From assembly GCA_903772945.1 (NCBI GenBank), contig CAICTM010001418.1, positions 1-29,753 of the forward strand: a stretch of 29,753 bases of DNA. Reading direction: 5' to 3'. The notes beneath the pieces are model-generated. The model saw nothing but the letters and a program-made list of their open reading frames with translations, had not been told where the DNA came from and ran no database searches. A program made the position numbers and the translations under genes. This stretch comes from Seminavis robusta. Its lineage: Eukaryota; Bacillariophyta; Bacillariophyceae; Naviculales; Naviculaceae. The stretch's first letter is position 1. Each line of letters begins with the position of its first letter. Shown here piece by piece: positions 1 through 9,242 of the stretch.

Positions 1-160
1 GCTGTGTGTAGGTGTGTGTACGTTGAGTGCTTGTGTGAGATGTGTGATTTTGTGTGAGATGTGTGTGTGTGTGTGTGTAGGTGGTGTGTGTGTGTTGTAT
101 GTGTGTGTGTGTGTGTGTGTAGGTACGTGTGTGTGTGTGTGTGTGTGTGCTGTGTGTGTA
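1..160. repeat. (TG)n microsatellite
   Basis: Nearly pure TG dinucleotide repeat with interruptions such as TAGG, TTG and GA, starting at the first base and ending near the TATACAGC at 158-166. It may extend beyond the left edge. The Cys/Val-rich reading frame through it is an artefact of the repeat. No gene is evident from 161 to about 440, apart from an 11-bp perfect inverted repeat (253-263 AGACAAGATAG and 304-314 CTATCTTGTCT). Confidence 0.95.
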
Positions 161-3100
161 TACAGCGGATCTCCAGGAGAAGCACATTCCCCGTCAAAAG
201 GCAGTAGTATGATTGGTGGAGGAGTACCATAAAGATTGGTAAGACTCAAGTAAGACAAGATAGTACTTAGCGTCCAAGACTGATCATTTTACGTACCAGT
301 GTGCTATCTTGTCTGTCATTTGGCGCGAAAATAGTTCTGTTTCGAAGATTCCGTTGAAGTCCATCAATGTTGACAATGATGCGATCTAAGGTCATTGATA
401 GAGGAGATAAGCAGCGGAAATCTTGTTTGTTGAAGCAATGAGTGGCAGCGATGGTGGGGTTGATCCTCCTCCAGCCAGAGGCAGCATTCCTCTGGTCGCA
501 GATAATGGAGAAATGGGTCGGCAAAGCCAACAGAGGAACTCGCAACAAAAGAGAGCCCACGGACTTTCATCTACCCAGCCACTCCATCAACAAATGCCGA
601 AAGGGAGACCAGCTGACTCTTGAAGGAGAAGTTGCTTTCGACGCCGAAAAGGATTGTGTTATCTATCACGCGAGAGCTCTCGGACTTCGAGTTCCCAAGA
701 GAGCACACCACAAATTGTGTATCAAAAACAGCAAGACCAAAGGCAAGGGTGACTTGTCCAACCAGACAATTGCCGCACAAGAAGAGGAAAAGTGGCTCAA
801 GGAGCACTTTGAAAAGCCTCTGGAAGAACACGAAAAGGGTAGCTGGAAGCATTCAACCAAAGAGGCTGGAGAGGAATTCTTCGCTGCAAAACCTGCTGCC
901 AAAATGACCAAGAAAATTGAAGACAAACTCTACAACCGATGAAGATGCAGGGCCAGTGTCAGTGTCACCTGAAATGTTGTGCAAAGCAGTCACCGAGTTA
1001 GTCAACAAGGAAGCTTTTCTGGACAATCACTCCAAGAAGAACACACCTATTGCAATGCTCGCATTCGCTGAGGTTGTGGCAGAAAAGATTATCCGTTCAA
1101 AGGAGAGTGACATCCTATTTCCAAGACAGTTTGAGGGTATCACCATGACCGTGTCTTCTGTATTCAGCATGGTCAATCCCCACTACCATTCCATTGTAGG
1201 GCACAAGCTTCTGTTGGTTGACTGGTCGAGGATTGGAGTTACCGTTCCTTGTCCGGATGGGAACTGCAGCGGAAAGTTGAAGAATGGCAGAACCAACTTT
1301 TCGAAGAACAAGACACTGTTCCCCATCTTCTGCTTGGGTGGTTCCCCCATGTGGTGTATGGTCATTGGAATGAAATGTTCCTGTTGCAATAGAAGGTTCA
1401 GTTCGAATTCACAGGAGGTTCTGCTTGCAATTCCCGACTTTGCTGCTCTGCTTTGTCCAGTAGAGATCAAATTTGCTCTGCAGAACAACTCCTTTCACCT
1501 ATCCCGAACTGCAACCAATACATTCGATTCCATTATGTTAACCTATGGAAATGGGGAACTTTGCAGTCGCCTGATCTACAATGCGATCAATAGAGACTAT
1601 GTTGAAAAGGTGACTTCTTACTTCTCTTATTTACAGACAACAAGAGAAGACAACTTGACAGTTCCAGAGCCATTCATTTCCAAGGATGGGACCTTTATCA
1701 AGCAGTTTCCTCCTCTTGGGGACACCATTCGCGATATCTGGGATGAGTCAGCGTCCACCAATAAGAATAAATGGGGTATCAGTGACAACGAAAGACACAC
1801 CAGAGAGATCCAGTCAGTCACTTGCTCGTCAACACATTCTGTCAGGACCACACTTTCCAGCCAGTGAAGAATTACCGCAAAAACATTGGAGCAACAGCCA
1901 TATGGGATGTGGCAATTTCAACTGGTGAGATAGCATCAGCCGTACTAGTACTCTCCACCAAGACAATGCACTTGAGCCATGCAGCCACCCAGCTCTCCAA
2001 ACGCGACGGATTCAAGCCGAAAGTACTCTACACCGACACCTGGCCAAATAAAAATGACTGTTGGGAAGATCTCTTTCCTGGAGTCCAAGGACGTCTTGGC
2101 CTCTTCCATTTTCAAAAGAGGATCATCAGCACACTCAAAAAGGGACATGTCGATTGCATGGATGCCATCAGTGATCTTCTCGATTGCTTGTATGAGTACT
2201 GCACCGAAGATTTGGAGCGGCTGTTGAATGCATTGAAGAGCGGTGCACTCAATGGCAAGAAACACACAAGCGACGACATTTCTGAGTTGAGGGGAACAAA
2301 ATGTTGGCGCGATAGATACTCCAAATACCTTCGAAAACAGCTTCGGCCTCCCACAACGATGGTTCAAATGCTTCAAGATTGGTTCAACAGGTACAAAGGA
2401 AGACAAGACCCTGTTTGAAAGGTGATGTTGTTCACTTCCGAGACCAAGCTGGCCGTGTTCAACTGCAAGGAAAAGGCCAAATTTCTGAGTGACCCGCTTT
2501 CGCTGGAACAAATGTACCAGTCAATCAAGCCCAACCCAAATGCAAGTCACGATCTTACCGAATACCTCTCCAACAGAGGAGAATCCAAGCTGGAAGCTTT
2601 TCACGACAGATTTGCCCATTTCGCCAATGGAGGAATGAGACGTTCCTTAGCTGATAACCTCAATCTTTGTGGCACCGCAAGATACAACTTACAGATCCAT
2701 CACAAGAGACGCTTGATTCATCTGATTACAGAAGACGAAAGAAGGTTCATTCCAGCTGCATGGGAAAAAGTCGTTCCTTATTGGAACCAATCTGAGCTCA
2801 CTTACATCAACGCCACGGCCAAGCCCATCCAAGCAAAGGAACCATTTTCGAATCCTGAACAATTGCCAAAGGATAATGGTGAGCGCTTTTTCAGTATGTA
2901 CTTGAAACAACAACAAACATACGGACCAAATGATAGTTGCTTGTGCCGTTTATGCACTGCACCAACAGCGACGCCATCGCCAACAGCCACACCACTTCAA
3001 AATTTGAATTCTTCACCGGAACGTCTCCTTATCACCAACGGTGCAACCACTATGGCAGGAACAACAAACAGAAATGTAAGTAATCGCAACAATCCTTGCC

Positions 3101-3256
3101 AACAGCAAAACGTACAAGATGTGCCGGCTACACCGCAGATTCGAAACCCTCCGATGCAACGGGTTGCTGCGGCACCGGTTGCTGCCGCACCGGCGGCGGT
3201 TCCTCGCTACGTTCCGATTGCTCCAGCGGCATTTCAAATGGCCATGATGCCTCTTC

Positions 3257-3261
3257 CTCTT
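3257..3261. repeat. Target-site duplication CTCTT (left)
   Basis: CTCTT lies directly before the 5' LTR and is repeated exactly at 8116-8120 after the 3' LTR. Five bases is the usual duplication length for Ty1/copia integrases. Confidence 0.93.
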
Positions 3262-3507
3262 TGTTGGAGGAAATATACCTGACACCTCTTTACTATTGAC
3301 TCGTGTATTAAACATCTAGTCCGGTTCGCATGCATATTCATGATGCAAGGAACCAAGGGAGTTTTAGGTCTAAAGTGTTACGGGGGTCCTTATATCCAAT
3401 TCAATCACAAGAATTGCTATGCACCACCAGAACAACCTCACTTTTGCTTTACAGCTTAATCCAAAACCAAATTACCCCTCAATAAGCTGCAGTTTTACTA
3501 GCTAACA
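3262..3507 (+). repeat. Copia 5' LTR (246 bp)
   Basis: Direct repeat with TG...CA ends, identical to 7870-8115 except for one base (C at 3433 against A at 8041), by direct reading. Confidence 0.96.
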
Positions 3508-3527
3508 CGAACTTTCAGCAGTTCCCC

Positions 3528-5810
3528 ATGTCAAGCCAAGCCTCCCAGGCCAGCGCGGCAGGGTCATTGCAGTTTCACTTCCAGCACCATCAAGTCGATG
3601 GAGTCCCGCCCCTGATGGGCAGAGATGATTCCACTACCGACAGTGAGCCGGAAGCTTCCATCGACTGGGGAGCATTCGCTACCGATTTCCTTGGAGGCAT
3701 CCCGCTTTATGCAGAGGAGTGGAGGCATGATGAGACATCATCCGAAGAAAGCTATCACTCTGGCTACGGCCATGATCAGCTTGCCGAGGGAGGTCCTGAC
3801 GGTGTAAGCATCGGATCCGACCTTATCCTTCAGCGGTATAATGAAACCCATAATATAATTGTGAGTCGTTCTGCCTTCCCTGACACCGTCTTCCACACAA
3901 CTCCATGTGAAGGAGTGATCCCTCGGGATGGCCAAGACGATGATCAGAGCTGCTGTTCCGACTACAGCTCGGATACAGAGAATGAATTTCGCTGCTTGTA
4001 CCGTGGACCCAGCCGGCGTCAGCGGGAGAATCAGCGAGGCAACTGTTATGAAGATTTCCAAGACCAAGACTCACTATCAGTCGAAGACCAGCACCATCAA
4101 GTTGCGTTTGAGTTCCCAGGAGTGGCAGATGCCGAACTCACAGGAGTGGCAGAGCCAAATCTTGCAGGAGTGTCGGTCAAGAACCTCATTCCTGATGGAG
4201 CCAACACAGTGTATCTCGACAGTGGCAGTTCCATCCGAACTGTCATGAACCAGGACATGATTGTCCGCAAGCGGCTATCTCCCAGACCAATCGAGATGGC
4301 CACCAATGTTGGAAGCACCAAGCTTACCCAAGAAGGTGACACACCTTACGGCAATGGTTATTCCAATCCAGGAGGCATCGCCAATATCAACGCTTTGTCT
4401 CTTGTTGTGGATGACTGCGTCAGGGCACAGGATGGATCCTATGTCCTCATGGACTCAAGAGTCGACGACGCCATCTACCACTACCGCCCAACTGGGATCC
4501 ATACCAGGTATGGAAGGACCGCCAAAGGTCTGTATGGCGTGCTGATTGAGCAAGCCCTACTGGATCACATGGCCCAACTCAACCAGTTTTCACCGGAGTT
4601 CCAGAATTTGGTCCAGACGGTGGAGGGCAACCTCGAAGGCTTTACCAAAAAGCAAGCCAAGGGTGCATTTCTCGCAAGAAATCTGTACCACAACCTCCAG
4701 CGCCCATCTTTGGAGGGCTACCGCAACATGATCAGGACTGGTCAAATTCGCGACTGTCCCGTCAAGCTGGAGGACATCGATCGCGCCGAATTAATTTTTG
4801 GCAGCGACATGGGCAAGGCCAAGGGCTCTACTACACGCAGACGCCCACCACCAGTGACCGACAGTATTCATACTGTTCCGGATGAGCTGGTGGCACCACA
4901 CAGGTTCTTGACCGGATGCATGGATGTGTTTTATGTCTGTGAGATTGCTTTTCTAGCATTCACCGACTTGCAAATCCGACACCGCGAATCAGCCTACCTG
5001 ACCAACAGGAAGGGAAAATCATTCTATGCCGCCATTGACAAGATTTTTGATCGGTATGGGAATAATGACTTCAAGATCCAAGAAATCCAGTGCGACCTGG
5101 AGTTCAAGAGCCTGATGGATCCTGTCAAGAACGACATGGAGCTCAAGCTCAACCATGGAGCGGCTCAGACTCACAGTGGTCCCGCCGAGCGCAACATCCG
5201 AACCTTGAAGGAGCGCATCCGCGCAGCCTGGCATTCAACACCATTCATGGTGATGCCAAAGGTGATGATTGTGGAATTGGTGTACGATGTTAACTGTAAA
5301 CTCAACCTCTTCCCCGCGCTTGATGGAATCTCCAAAGTGTATCCTCCCAGGCAGATCTTGGAGGGTCGGACCACCAGCTACAAAGATATTCAGTACACTT
5401 TTGGGAGCTATTGTCTCGCTTCCAACGAACCAGACAAGCTCAATTCCATGGAGCCCCGGCGATTGGATTGCATCTATCTCCGTCCATTGATGGACAACCA
5501 CCAAGGTGGACACAGTGTGATGGACCTCGTCACCTTTGAGGTGATCACGCGACAGCATGTCCGCATCTTGCCGATGCCTTGCTCAGTCATTGATGCTGTC
5601 GAAAAGAAGGCTTACGGTGAGGGTAAGAAGCCACTAATCTTTCACAACCGTGACTTTGTGGAATTTTTACCTGTAGGTTTGCCTGCAGGAGTGGATGGTG
5701 TCAATGGAAATGAGAGCTACCTCCAAGTCTATGGAGACTCTTCGGACGAGATTCAGTGGAATCCACGGAATCAGATGAAGATTCTGAGGATGGGAACGCC
5801 CCAGGGCTAG
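3528..5810 (+). pseudogene. Copia gag-pol N-terminal part: protease and integrase
   Basis: The first 760 codons of the polyprotein, starting at the first ATG after the LTR. Residues 1-220 are acidic, Ser/Gln/Asp-rich and low in complexity. No CCHC zinc knuckle is visible, so a normal capsid/nucleocapsid Gag is not evident. The aspartic protease motif is LDSGSS, with D at residue 231. A degenerate pre-integrase region follows (about 370-430, with GQIRDCPVKLEDIDRAELIFG). The integrase core has candidate acidic residues D466 (in CMDVFYV), D523 (in QCDLEF) and E554 (in PAERN), with a D-to-E spacing close to D35E. The frame is lost at about 5755, where the reading continues in frame 2 (5756 on). 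The protein would act in virus-like-particle replication and insertion of its own cDNA; this copy cannot make the full polyprotein without the frame changes. Confidence 0.88.
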
Positions 5811-6960
5811 TACCAAGGGCATCCAAACAGTATGCCACAGACATTGACTCCGATGAAGAAGGAGAAGAGGGATTCCAAGGAATCCCAACAAGCACAAGTC
5901 CAGACAACCCTACAGTTGAAGAGACGGCACCAGCAGTGGATACCAATGATGGAAACCTCGCTGGACCAGCCAAGGCTTCCAAGCTTCCTCGAGTTGGAAT
6001 TAGACGCTCAGCTCGGATTGCCACAGCCGAAGCAAAGAAAGGAGTCACCTTCGTCCAAGATGACGAAGCGAAGCAACCACTACTGTATGAGACAGAGACA
6101 AGCAAGCACCTAGCTTTGTTCATGGACTCCTGCAATCACAGGAGTGCCACAGCAGAAGTCAAGGACGAGAGCAGCCATGCCAACAGCAATCTTCTACCCA
6201 AGGGTCTGAAAGTGTGGGGCAACAAAGCCAGAAAGGCGGCGCTCAAAGAGATGGACCAGCTACACAGCAGAGTCTGTTTCAGTCCAGTCGACCCAAACAA
6301 ATGCAGTGATTCTGAATTGAAAAAGGCACAAATGGCACTCATGTTTGTGAGTGAGAAAAGGGATGGGACGGTCAAGCCCGTGCAGTCATACAATGGGAAA
6401 CCTACAAGGGTTACCATCAGAAAGAAGATGCCAGAAGCCCAACAGTTTCACTTGAGGGTTTGATGTATCCATGTGTGTCGATGCATCCGAAGATAGGGAT
6501 GTGATGTCCTGGATGTTCCAATGCGTTCATCCAAACCCCAATGCCAAAAGTCAAACAAGGGAAGACAGGGTCTCATGATCTTGAGGGAACCCTTGCAGAC
6601 TTACTTGTCGAATTGATCCTGACACATATGCCTCTTTCCTGACATACAAGAAGGGACGACCAGTCCTCTATGTCGTTGTGGAAAGAGCCATCTACGGAAT
6701 GGTTTTGGCAGCACTGCTCTGGTACAAGCTCTTCAGGAGCGACTGGAGGGAATCGGATTCGTATTCAACCAGTATGATCCGTGTGTTGCCAACAGGATGA
6801 TTGAAGGATATCAGCAGACGATACGCTTCCATGTGGACGACCTGATGTCGAGCCACCGGATGAAACTGGTAAACAATCGAACCCTGGAGTGGTTTAATGA
6901 CAAGTACGGTACCTATGGAGCCGTGAAGGCAACCCGTGGTCCCAAGCATGACTACTTGGG
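5756..6960 (+). pseudogene. Copia pol: linker and reverse transcriptase, frameshifted
   Basis: 5756-6463 (frame 2) encodes an acidic linker and the start of RT (ALMFVSEKRDGT). The frame then breaks at a TGA (6461-6463). The conserved RT core is still legible in shifted frames: near 6510-6545 the bases read as a motif-A-like segment of the DVP-AFIQT type once a base is allowed for, and 6636-6730 (frame 0) reads GRPVLYVVVERAIYG and LLWYKLF. A further shift near 6735 returns to frame 2 (QYDPCVANRM), leading to the catalytic HVDD at 6830-6841. RT motif C in this family is normally YVDD or HVDD, so the catalytic Asp pair is kept. RT would copy the element's RNA into cDNA. At least three indels make this copy inactive as read. 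Confidence 0.85.
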
Positions 6961-7852
6961 GATGACAGTGGACTTCTCAGACCCAGGAAAGGTGATCATC
7001 GATATGATAGATTACATCAAGAAGATGGTATCCGAATTCCCAGTGGACTTCGAGCAGATGAGAAAGGTGTCCAGTGCAGCTCCTGCTGACCTCTTCAGCT
7101 CTGGTGATGGCACCATCCTGAATGACAAGAACAGGGAAACCTATCATACCTTTGCAGCCAAGCTGCTGTTCCTGTGCAAACGTGCTCGACCAGATGTGCA
7201 AACTCTGACAACTGTCTTATGCACTCGTGTCAGAAGCCCAACATCTGATGATTGGGACAAGTTGACTCAAGGATTGAAGTTCCTCGAACAAACAGTGGAG
7301 GACAAGCTGGTTCTCCATGTTGATGATATCCGTGTCATCACTTGGTGGGTGGATGCATCATTTGCAGTCCATCCTGATTACCGTTCCCATACAGGAGGAG
7401 TCATGTCCTTTGGCAGTGGTGCGGTGCTGTCTGTGTCTGCGAAACAGAAATTGAATTCGAGGAGCAGCACGGAAGCGGAATTGATTGGAGCTGACGATGT
7501 CATGTCGCCCATGTTGTGGGCAAAGTTGTTCCTTGAAGAGCAGGGGATTGTTGTGAAGGACAACATCCTCATGCAGGACAACAAAAGCACGATCATTCTT
7601 GCAGAGAATGGCAAAGGCAGTTCGGGCAAAAGAACTCGGGCCATCAACATTCGTTTCTTTTTTTTATTCATGACCAGATTGGAAAAGGCAACCTTAGAGT
7701 TGTGTACTGCCCAACCTTGGAAATGCGTGGAGATTTTTTCACGAAGCCCCTTCAGGGCAAGCTCCTCCACGAGCACAGGGCTTTCATCATGGGGCATCCA
7801 CCCCTTGTTTGATTGCCTAATTTATTTTATTCGTTCCACGGTAGCCACTTAG
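6797..7852 (+). pseudogene. Copia pol: RT C-terminus and RNase H, frameshifted at a T run
   Basis: This frame carries the RT end (HVDDLMSSHRMK) and RNase H acidic residues in WVDASFAVHPD, SSTEAELIG and MQDNKS, in the usual copia order. After INIRF an 8-T run (7657-7664) shifts the frame. The expected C-terminus (HDQIGKGNLRVVYCPTLEMR, then a DFFTKPLQGKL segment) is readable in the next frame up to about 7810. RNase H removes the RNA strand of the RNA/DNA hybrid during reverse transcription. The shift sits in a homopolymer, so a sequencing indel is as likely as a real mutation. Confidence 0.88.
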
Positions 7853-7869
7853 GGCACCGTGCAGGAGTG

Positions 7870-8115
7870 TGTTGGAGGAAATATACCTGACACCTCTTTA
7901 CTATTGACTCGTGTATTAAACATCTAGTCCGGTTCGCATGCATATTCATGATGCAAGGAACCAAGGGAGTTTTAGGTCTAAAGTGTTACGGGGGTCCTTA
8001 TATCCAATTCAATCACAAGAATTGCTATGCACCACCAGAAAAACCTCACTTTTGCTTTACAGCTTAATCCAAAACCAAATTACCCCTCAATAAGCTGCAG
8101 TTTTACTAGCTAACA
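7870..8115 (+). repeat. Copia 3' LTR (246 bp)
   Basis: 245 of 246 positions match the 5' LTR. It is preceded by the purine-rich CAGGAGTG and followed by the target duplication CTCTT. Confidence 0.96.
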
Positions 8116-8120
8116 CTCTT
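8116..8120. repeat. Target-site duplication CTCTT (right)
   Basis: Second copy of the five-base duplication. The next base, 8121, resumes the interrupted host reading frame. Confidence 0.93.
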
Positions 8121-8264
8121 GCTCCTTTCCCTCAGTACTATCGTCCACCTCCTCGAGGATGTTGCGACCCTTACCGAATGTGGCTGCAACACAGGAATGG
8201 TCGGCCACCTCATGATCCAATGTGTCGATACAAATTTTTTGTCAATGGCTACACGTATTGTTAG

Positions 8265-9242
8265 GAGAGTCGGTGCAAGTGGAGGAGAGGAAAGAAATGA
8301 AACAGAAACAAATTAGGTAGATGTAACGTAAAAAATTTAAACTATGTGTGATGACACTTCTTATACCGTTTGAGGAGGGGATGGGGCTGGGGATGTGGTG
8401 TTTTGTTAGAGATATTCATGTGTTCTTGCCATCGCCCCCATCTCTCTATCTCCCCTGTGTCATTCAGACATCAATTCATTTATGTGGATGACTCATGCGC
8501 ACCTCGAGCGCGGAACCTGGAATCTAATTTCTCTCTTTTTCTTCTCCTCCTCTTCTGCCCCCCTGGCCTGTGCCTAACCCCCCCTAAAAGTTATCATGAC
8601 AAGCCAGCTGTAGTTAGGCAGCTATAATGTAACAGCGCGCATACATGTCACGGAGAACTTAATAGTAAGGTATTTCGATATTTTGTTTTTATGTTTCGAC
8701 AATTTGCGTTTTATACAAGATGGTTTCATTGTTACGGCGCGCGCAAAACCAAGTTGGTACCAGGTACGAATTGAGAATATTCTCACTGTCGGTTCGATTC
8801 GATTCTACTAGCTACCCAACCGTACGGTATTGGTGCCGAATATGGGCCACGTTGGGGAAAGAAAGGGGGCTGAAAGCTGGGACCGTACTAGCTAGTACGG
8901 CTGTAGGGCTGTACAGGTGGCAAAACGAGGGGCATGGGGTGCGTTTGCTGGACAGGGCAGCAAACGCGGGAGTTGATAGATTTAGCAGCAACCTGGTGGA
9001 GCACCTTGCAAGGTTTACGTTTTTAATTCTATTAGTTTCACCAGAGCCTTTGCTTAATTCCTCTCGACTAGTCTAAGTACCTTTGAGGATTTTCATGATC
9101 TCTTGCAACCAAAAAGCCGCCAGATGCTCATCGGTACTAGCTAGCCAGACCAGTGCCTTGTGCCGTTCGAAGCTGCCCTTCTCAGTAGGACTTCTGTTCT
9201 CACTTACTTCTCACTCCTCCGAGATTAAAGTGAACCTGAACC
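8265..9242. other. Intergenic region upstream of the VWD gene
   Basis: Holds a C/T-rich stretch (about 8520-8585) and several TAGCTAG and GGTACC motifs. A 118-codon frame at 8720-9076 has no recognisable domain and irregular composition, so it was not called as a gene. The segment probably contains the promoter of the gene starting at 9243. Confidence 0.5.

Larger units (their letters stand above)
3262..8115 (+). mobile_element. Ty1/copia LTR retrotransposon, CoDi-like, 4854 bp
   Basis: The element is bounded by two direct 246-bp LTRs that start TGTTGG and end CTAACA, and by CTCTT duplications. The internal domain order is protease, integrase, reverse transcriptase, RNase H, which is the copia order. 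Integrase wording such as AERNIRTLKERIRAAW and the RT motif FHVDDL match copia-like elements of diatoms. The coding region is frameshifted at several points, so this copy looks non-autonomous. A purine-rich stretch (7862-7869) before the 3' LTR could be the polypurine tract. No primer binding site could be assigned just after 3507. Only 20 bp separate the 5' LTR from the first ATG. Confidence 0.95.
442..8264 (+). pseudogene. DUF6729-like transposase-type gene, frameshifted and split by a Copia insertion
   Basis: Four collinear blocks read as one protein. Block 442-942 (frame 1) is lysine-rich and contains the segment LEGEVAFDAEKD. Block about 943-1810 (frame 2) carries paired Cys motifs (CPDGNC, CSCC) resembling the DUF6729 zinc-binding region. 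Block about 1850-2415 (frame 1) has a transposase-like RNase H-fold look, with DTWPNKNDCW followed by FHFQKR. Block 2419-3261 (frame 1) has NRGESKLEAFHDRFAHF, typical of the C-terminus of these diatom proteins, then a low-complexity Ala/Pro/Thr tail. The breaks are a frame change near 917-942, another near 1800-1860, and a TGA at 2416-2418. The Copia element lies at 3262-8115. The remaining C-terminus resumes in the same frame at 8121 (Pro/Cys-rich, CCDPYRMWLQHRNGRPP) and stops at TAG 8262-8264. The family name is a pattern-based call; a host multigene family rather than an active transposon is also possible. No terminal inverted repeats were found. Confidence 0.7.

Noticed and set aside
14-232. 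72-codon Cys/Val-rich frame at the left edge
   Set aside because: It is the direct translation of a TG microsatellite.
3508-3527. Primer binding site after the 5' LTR
   Set aside because: The bases following CTAACA could not be matched by eye to a tRNA 3' end or anticodon region, so none was assigned.
8785-8810. GGTTCGATTC resembling a tRNA T-arm
   Set aside because: No acceptor, D-arm or anticodon stem could be built around it.
8720-9076. 118-codon frame upstream of the VWD gene
   Set aside because: No domain, irregular composition, lies in promoter-like DNA, and no splice structure links it to the next gene.
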